Below, in pieces: positions 59,406 through 64,000 of a stretch of 64,000 bases of DNA (the stretch's first letter is position 1; every line of letters begins with the position of its first letter). The position numbers and the translations under genes were made by a program. Source of the DNA: Antedon bifida (lineage: Eukaryota; Echinodermata; Crinoidea; Comatulida; Antedonidae); NCBI GenBank assembly GCA_963402885.1, contig OY727098.1:25024417-25088416 (forward strand), read 5' to 3'. The notes beneath the pieces were generated by a model. That model made no database searches. It had not been told where the DNA came from and worked only from the letters and a program-made list of their open reading frames with translations.

Positions 59406-60766
59406 ATGCCAGCAACTGTGTGTAACTGTTTCGTTGGAAACTCGTCGCTTGGTGATGCGGCTGAAGCTTGTCATTGCGGTCCAGACAAGATGGCAAACCC
59501 AACCCCGATACGTTCTAAAAAGGACGTCATGCCTTGCACCCCGACCGGGGATCAAGAGGAGAAATCGCAAACCGAAGACATCACATTTCGAAAGGCTTGC
59601 AACGGCTCTGTAATATTTAAAAGCAACAGACATCCGAACAGTGCATTCAAGCAATTGAATGAACTTCGACAGTCTAAAACATTATGCGATGTGACATTAG
59701 TGGTGGAGACTGTAAAATTCCACGCACATAAATGTGTTCTTGCAGCATCAAGCCTCTACTTCAAAGCGATGTTTACTGGTGGATTTGATGAATGCGAGAA
59801 AAAAAACATTGAGTTAAAAGATATCCACCCGTGTTGTTTTTCACAGATTGTTGACTTTATGTACACCTCTGAAATCACGATAACGGAATGCAATGTTTTG
59901 GAGTTGCTTCCAAAAGCTATTATGTTCCATCTAAAGGACATTATCGATGCATGTAGCATGTTTTTAGAACAAGAACTCGATCCAAGTAACGCAATTGGTA
60001 TTTCACTATATGCACAAGAACATGGTCTTATGGACTTGCAAAAAACAGCTCAGGAGTTTGTCTGCAGGAATTTTACTAAAGTCAGTGAAAGCGATGAATT
60101 TCTTAATCTTAACTCACGGGAGATTGTAACGTTAATCAAATACGACAAACTGAATGTATGGTGCGAGTCCGAAGTATATAACGCATGCATTCGTTGGGTG
60201 AGGCACGATGAAGGAAAACGTAAAGCGTGTTTTGACAAACTATTAGGAGGTGGAATTCGTTGTGAACACCTCACACCAGACTTTCTCAGAGAACAATTAG
60301 AAAAATGTGACATTCTCCATTCTGAACCAAAATGCAAAGACATTCTTTCAAAATACTTCAAAGAGTTAACTTTACATAAAGCACCACCAAGACCGAAGAG
60401 AAACCCAATTGCAGCTTGCGTAATATATACGGCTGGCGGGTATTTGCGACAATCGTTAACAAATATGGAGTGTTATTGTCCGGAGGATGATCGTTGGTAC
60501 AGGTTAGCATATCTTCCAGAACCGCGTAGTGGTCTTAGTGCGGCAACGATACATGGATTTTTCTATGCCGTCGGTGGTCGAAATAACACGTCAGAAGCAA
60601 ACACGGACTCAAATCGTTTAGATGTTTATAATCCATTAACAAATCAATGGCATAGCAGAGCCCCAATGTCAGTACCAAGGAATCGTGTTGGTGTAGCCGT
60701 ACTCGACGGGCAACTGTACGCTGTTGGTGGTTCGCAAGGATGCCATCAACATAACTCCGTTGAAAG
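59406..60766 (+). CDS. KEAP1: KEAP1 coding exon 1 (BTB, BACK, Kelch blades 1-2)
   Basis: Encodes residues 1-453 and two bases of codon 454. The BTB core reads CDVTLVV then [13 protein letters not shown] begins LDPSNAIGI. Cys-rich additions absent from vertebrates include C6, C8, C22, C24 and a C143-C144 pair. The donor after GAAAG is GTAAAT at 60767. The exon unites BTB, BACK and the first Kelch blades without an intron, whereas I recall the vertebrate gene being split within this part. Confidence 0.95.
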
Positions 60767-63700
60767 GTAAATTTACCAAAAACTATTCACTTATAAATTA
60801 TAAATAATAATTCTATGTTTATACTTAAATACTGTAGTTTAGTTTTTAGATAAACATATGTGTTTGTTCACTATAGGTATGATCCTGACCTGAATAGGTG
60901 GGAAAACATAGCATCTATGAGGACTAAGCGTCTTGGAGTTGTCTGTGCAATTGTAAATCGTCTCTTGTACGCCGTAGGAGGATATGATGGCCAAGAAAGA
61001 CTGTCTAGTGTGGAGTGTTACCATCCAGAGAATGATGAGTGGATTACTGTTTCACCAATGAACACGAAGAGAAGTGGTGCTGGTAAGTGTTTCTGTTTTT
61101 GGTTTGTGGCAAGTGCAAGTGCCGCAAGGTGACATTGAATGGAAATTTCTAAAACTTGTAAAATGTTATGAAAACTGAAAGGAGGAAATGCAATTTTGAA
61201 GCATCAGAGAATACAAATTTGAATGACTGTGTAATTTATTAAAAGTAAACATTTGGGAGGTGTAGATATTAAGTGATGGCTTCAATTCAAGTCAATTTTC
61301 TTACAGTATGTAGAATTAAAAATTGTGGTTTATTAAATATAAATGGCCTTTAGACAAATATGTTGATAAAGCCTTCATAAGAGGAAAGATCACTATGACC
61401 CAAGTATTTTGTTGTCTTTCTAAAACGGAATTACTTAATTATGTCCGTTTCTTGAACAAGATTACGACTGGCTTACTATCAACTTTATTGAAAAATTGCT
61501 GACACATCGTATCACCAGCTAACTTGCTCTGTTTAATTTGCAAAGTGTCAAAGATTGCTTTAAACCAAGTCACCGTAAAAAACTTAATTTGAAAAACTTT
61601 ATTATAAACAGCAAACCAAATTCATGTCTGTAATATTCCACGACGGCCAATTTGTTATAATTTTCACAATAATATCAATTTTAGGTCAATCAAACAAAAA
61701 TTGCAAGAAATAATTTGACCCAATTTTTTAATCTATAATTCAGTTTGTTATTTTTGGAAACTTTTTTTACAAAAGTGATTCATTTTCTGCCGTAGTAGCC
61801 CAGTTGTGATTGTCCCAAAAATGAATGACTTGTAATATATATTTATTTGATATTTGACAAATCAAACTAAGCCTATTTCGTGTAATCTCATTAATACTAA
61901 TTCATTAAAGCGATTTGTAAATAGCCGTTTACCAGCATGTCAGTATAATCAAATTGCATGATTGTGCAGAAATTGTTCCTGGCATATCTAAGCACCGGAA
62001 ATTTACAATTTTGGTTAGATAATAGAGTTAATAATGATGTGGATAATAACATGGTTACGTCTTTTGTTAACGAAACAATCTCTTTTAGACAGTTTCTAAC
62101 AAGTTCCACATGTATGCCAATAATAGTTAGATCTTTTTTACCGTCAAGTGATTCAAAATATATTTACAGCAAAAAGTTCTGGAAAAAATTAAATTAAAAA
62201 ACTATTAAACAATTGCTCTCTGGCACCTTGTCAAATTCATGTCTCATTATCAGTAATGAGAAAAGTTAGAGTAAAGCTCTGGAAAAAGACAAATTTAAAT
62301 AAAAAAGTAAAAACCATTTTAAAACACCCTTATTTTTATAAGTTAAATTACAGTTACAATACTTATGGCAAACAAAATATTGAATTTTAAAATGTAACAC
62401 AGACAGAGTTTTTAGAATTTGTTTAATATTTCTCTGAGATGTTTGAATTGCTATCAATTGAAGAACGTAGGCTAGCTGACACACACGGGAGCTAGCAAAC
62501 TGATTGAATTTCTTATGATTTCCTTTTCTGAAGAGCCTTCCTATAGGCAATGATTGAGTGTATGTTATTAATACAATATTGTACTTTAACTTCAGTCACA
62601 AGTTTGCTATTAAATAGACTCGACGACTCTGGACATTGTTAACAAAAATATTACAACATTTTAACAGCAAATTAAAGAAATCTCGGTTAAATTAATTCAG
62701 AGTATTAATTATAATTTTAAAAGAGCATGAAAATAAACACTCGATAAAAACCACAATATTTTTAAACAGGATATTTGATGATTAACTGACAAAAAGAGGA
62801 AGTATTAACTGTTAATTGATAAAAGTATTGTTATTCTACGTTCTTTATAAGAATAAGGAAACCGAAATCCACAAGACATGACTAAATTTCATTTGTCATT
62901 TTTATAAGTCATAGAACACTTATACACAAATCCATCTAAAACTTTTCTTTTTTTTGTTGGTCAACATAAATATTGTTTATTCATCCTTAATAAATATATT
63001 AATTGTTTTAATAAAAGTAAATAAATATAATAAAATTAATTAATAATTTTGTTTATTTTTCTTCTTTTAGGAGTGACAAGTCTTGGTGATTATATTTTTG
63101 CAGTTGGTGGATATGATGGTGTTAATCAATTGAACAGTGTAGAACGATACGATGTAGAGAAAGATACATGGGAATTTATTGCACCAATGAACTCGAGGCG
63201 TAGCGCCCTCAGTGTAGATGTGGTTGGCGGAAAGCTATATGCTTTAGGTATGTTTTTATTATTATAGTACTGTTTTGATAACATAATGCTTTAAGGTATG
63301 TTTTTTTTTATAGTACTGTTTTGATAACATAATGCTTTAAGGTATGTTTTTATTCCAGTACTGTTTTGATAACATAATTGAAGTATTTGAAGTAAATACA
63401 TTAATTCTCTAAATCCTAGCTCTATTAAATTTTGTAAATTCTTGTGGTGTAAATCTTACAAAGTGCAGATAATGAATCTAGCAAAGTCATCCACGGATGA
63501 CAACATTTAAAAAGAAAGTTTTGCTAATTAGATGTTACTCATTTCAGTATGATTTCTAAACCCAACTTTCTAAACTAATGGGTTTTAGCTAGGACCGTTT
63601 ACTTTCATATTCTGTATCTATGGCAAAAAAATGTTAAAAAGTATATTAGATATTAACCTACTTTCCTTAAGATTATGTAAACGTATACACAGTCACTTAT

Positions 63701-63916
63701 CAACGATTTTAATTTATTTTTGTAGGTGGTTACGATGGGCAAGAGTTTTTGAGCTCAGTTGAATGCTACGATCCTGAAACCGGTAGATGGACGATTGTTA
63801 CGAATATGACATCAGGACGTAGCGGAGCGGGCGTTGCAGTTGGCATGGAGCCTTGTCGGACTGGTTTATGCGGCGTCCGTCGTAATGCAGCTCAAGTGAT
63901 GACAAACGCATCATAA
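59406..63916 (+). CDS. KEAP1: KEAP1, BTB-Kelch substrate adaptor of CUL3 ubiquitin ligase (whole gene)
   Basis: Exons 59406-60766, 60877-61082, 63071-63247 and 63726-63916 join in frame into 644 codons plus TAA (human protein 624). Every intron is GT-AG. KEAP1 holds NRF2 for CUL3-dependent ubiquitination in the cytoplasm and releases it when its cysteines are modified. Domains: Cys-rich N-terminal extension (1-75), BTB (about 77-187), BACK (about 192-320), six Kelch repeats (about 337-620). All 13 mapped NRF2-contact residues are kept: Y346, S375, R392, N394, R427, R495, S520, Y537, Q542, S567, Y584, F589, S614. Sensor equivalents C286, C301 and C625 (human C273, C288, C613) are kept. Human C151 aligns with N163 while C162 is adjacent; human H225 and C226 align with S237 and R238. 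The C-terminal tail differs from vertebrates after MEPCR. Orthology to KEAP1 rather than another KLHL rests on this residue-level match. Confidence 0.96.
60877..61082 (+). CDS. KEAP1: KEAP1 coding exon 2 (Kelch)
   Basis: Encodes the end of R454 through A522 and one base of G523. Acceptor CACTATAG at 60876, donor GTAAGT at 61083. It carries R495 and S520, equivalents of human NRF2-contact residues R483 and S508. The preceding intron is only 110 bp. Confidence 0.95.
61083..63070 (+). other. KEAP1 intron 2 (1988 bp)
   Basis: Starts GTAAGT and ends in a T-rich tract plus TTTTAG. Contains no exon or structured repeat that I can support; the open frames at 61958-62197 and on the minus strand are chance translations. 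Confidence 0.85.
63071..63247 (+). CDS. KEAP1: KEAP1 coding exon 3 (Kelch)
   Basis: Encodes G523 (last two bases) through L581 plus one base of G582. It carries Y537, Q542 and S567. The donor is GTATGT at 63248; the sequence around it starts a three-copy tandem repeat running into the intron (63241-63378). Confidence 0.94.
63241..63378 (+). repeat. Three-copy ~46-bp tandem repeat spanning the exon 3 splice donor
   Basis: Units start at 63241, 63288 and 63334, each reading GCTTTA(A)GGTATGTTTTT, then an AT or T run, then AG-TACTGTTTTGATAACATA. The first unit contains the real exon 3 donor and the next two copy it as AAG/GTATGT. Each unit also contains a pyrimidine tract ending ATAG or CCAG. 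Confidence 0.92.
63726..63916 (+). CDS. KEAP1: KEAP1 coding exon 4 (last Kelch blade and C-terminus)
   Basis: Acceptor ATTTTTGTAG at 63725. Encodes the rest of G582 to S644 and stop TAA (63914-63916). It carries Y584, F589, S614 and C625 in MEPCR, the conserved C-terminal motif. The final 19 residues replace the vertebrate tail with its two terminal cysteines, and include one Cys (C630) of their own. The C-terminal strand should close the Kelch propeller. Confidence 0.95.
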
Positions 63917-64000
63917 CAATGGGCTTTTTTTGTTTGCTTCTAAACATCTTTAGACATCTTTTGATCTGTACACTGCTGCTTGTGAAATCTACATGCATTA
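63917..64000 (+). other. Start of KEAP1 3' UTR
   Basis: Follows the TAA to the window edge; no AATAAA within these 84 bases, so the transcript end lies beyond the window. Confidence 0.8.

Noticed and set aside
59367-60361. Minus-strand open frames opposite KEAP1 exon 1
   Set aside because: Antisense shadows of a well supported coding exon; no features of their own.
61083-61132. Continuation of KEAP1 exon 2 past 61082
   Set aside because: GTAAGT is a strong donor and the Kelch sequence resumes exactly in frame at 63071; the read-through peptide does not resemble Kelch.

Overview
This is animal nuclear DNA: AT-rich, gene-poor and intron-containing, with nothing prokaryotic in it. The only certain gene is a complete KEAP1 orthologue (BTB-BACK-Kelch, NRF2-sensing adaptor of a CUL3 ubiquitin ligase) at the right end, in four coding exons on the + strand (59406-63916, 644 codons plus stop). 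The AT-rich dispersed-repeat landscape (foldback MITEs, tRNA-derived SINEs, decayed non-LTR tails) together with a KEAP1 whose NRF2 pocket is vertebrate-like suggests a marine invertebrate deuterostome, perhaps an echinoderm. That assignment is an inference and cannot be proven from this window.

Layout. 1-58.1 kb is a near gene-free stretch (intergenic, or introns of a gene with very long introns). It holds weak exon candidates (4070-4297 on the minus strand; 7221-7400 and 25285-25601 on the plus strand), several 200-500 bp islands of higher GC and complexity that look like conserved non-coding or regulatory DNA, and many repeats. The dominant repeat is one MITE family with 11 copies, palindromic ends (AGCTCTGTCTACACTATC...) and TTA/TAA target duplications, the signature of PIF/Harbinger elements. 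A second, unrelated TTA-flanked MITE lies at 11210-11450. A third type, with 5-bp target duplications, has two copies in opposite orientation (8026-8172 and 45542-45687). There are also SINE-like units with RNA polymerase III boxes, a 22-bp minisatellite (31158-31870), a 104-bp dimeric tandem array (29375-29960) and several smaller tandem duplications.

58.1-59.4 kb is the probable KEAP1 promoter and 5' UTR region. It contains a CCAAT box and two sites matching the antioxidant response element core RTGACnnnGC, 44 bp apart start to start. NRF2 is what KEAP1 degrades, so this would be a feedback arrangement if real.

The KEAP1 protein keeps all 13 residues I can map to the NRF2-binding surface, and the sensor cysteines equivalent to human C273, C288 and C613. 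The C151 sensor is displaced by one residue and H225/C226 are replaced. Exon 3's splice donor lies in a three-copy tandem repeat that also copies the donor. I found no previously undescribed multi-gene system; the most interesting points are the KEAP1 sensor differences, the duplicated splice donor and the MITE family.
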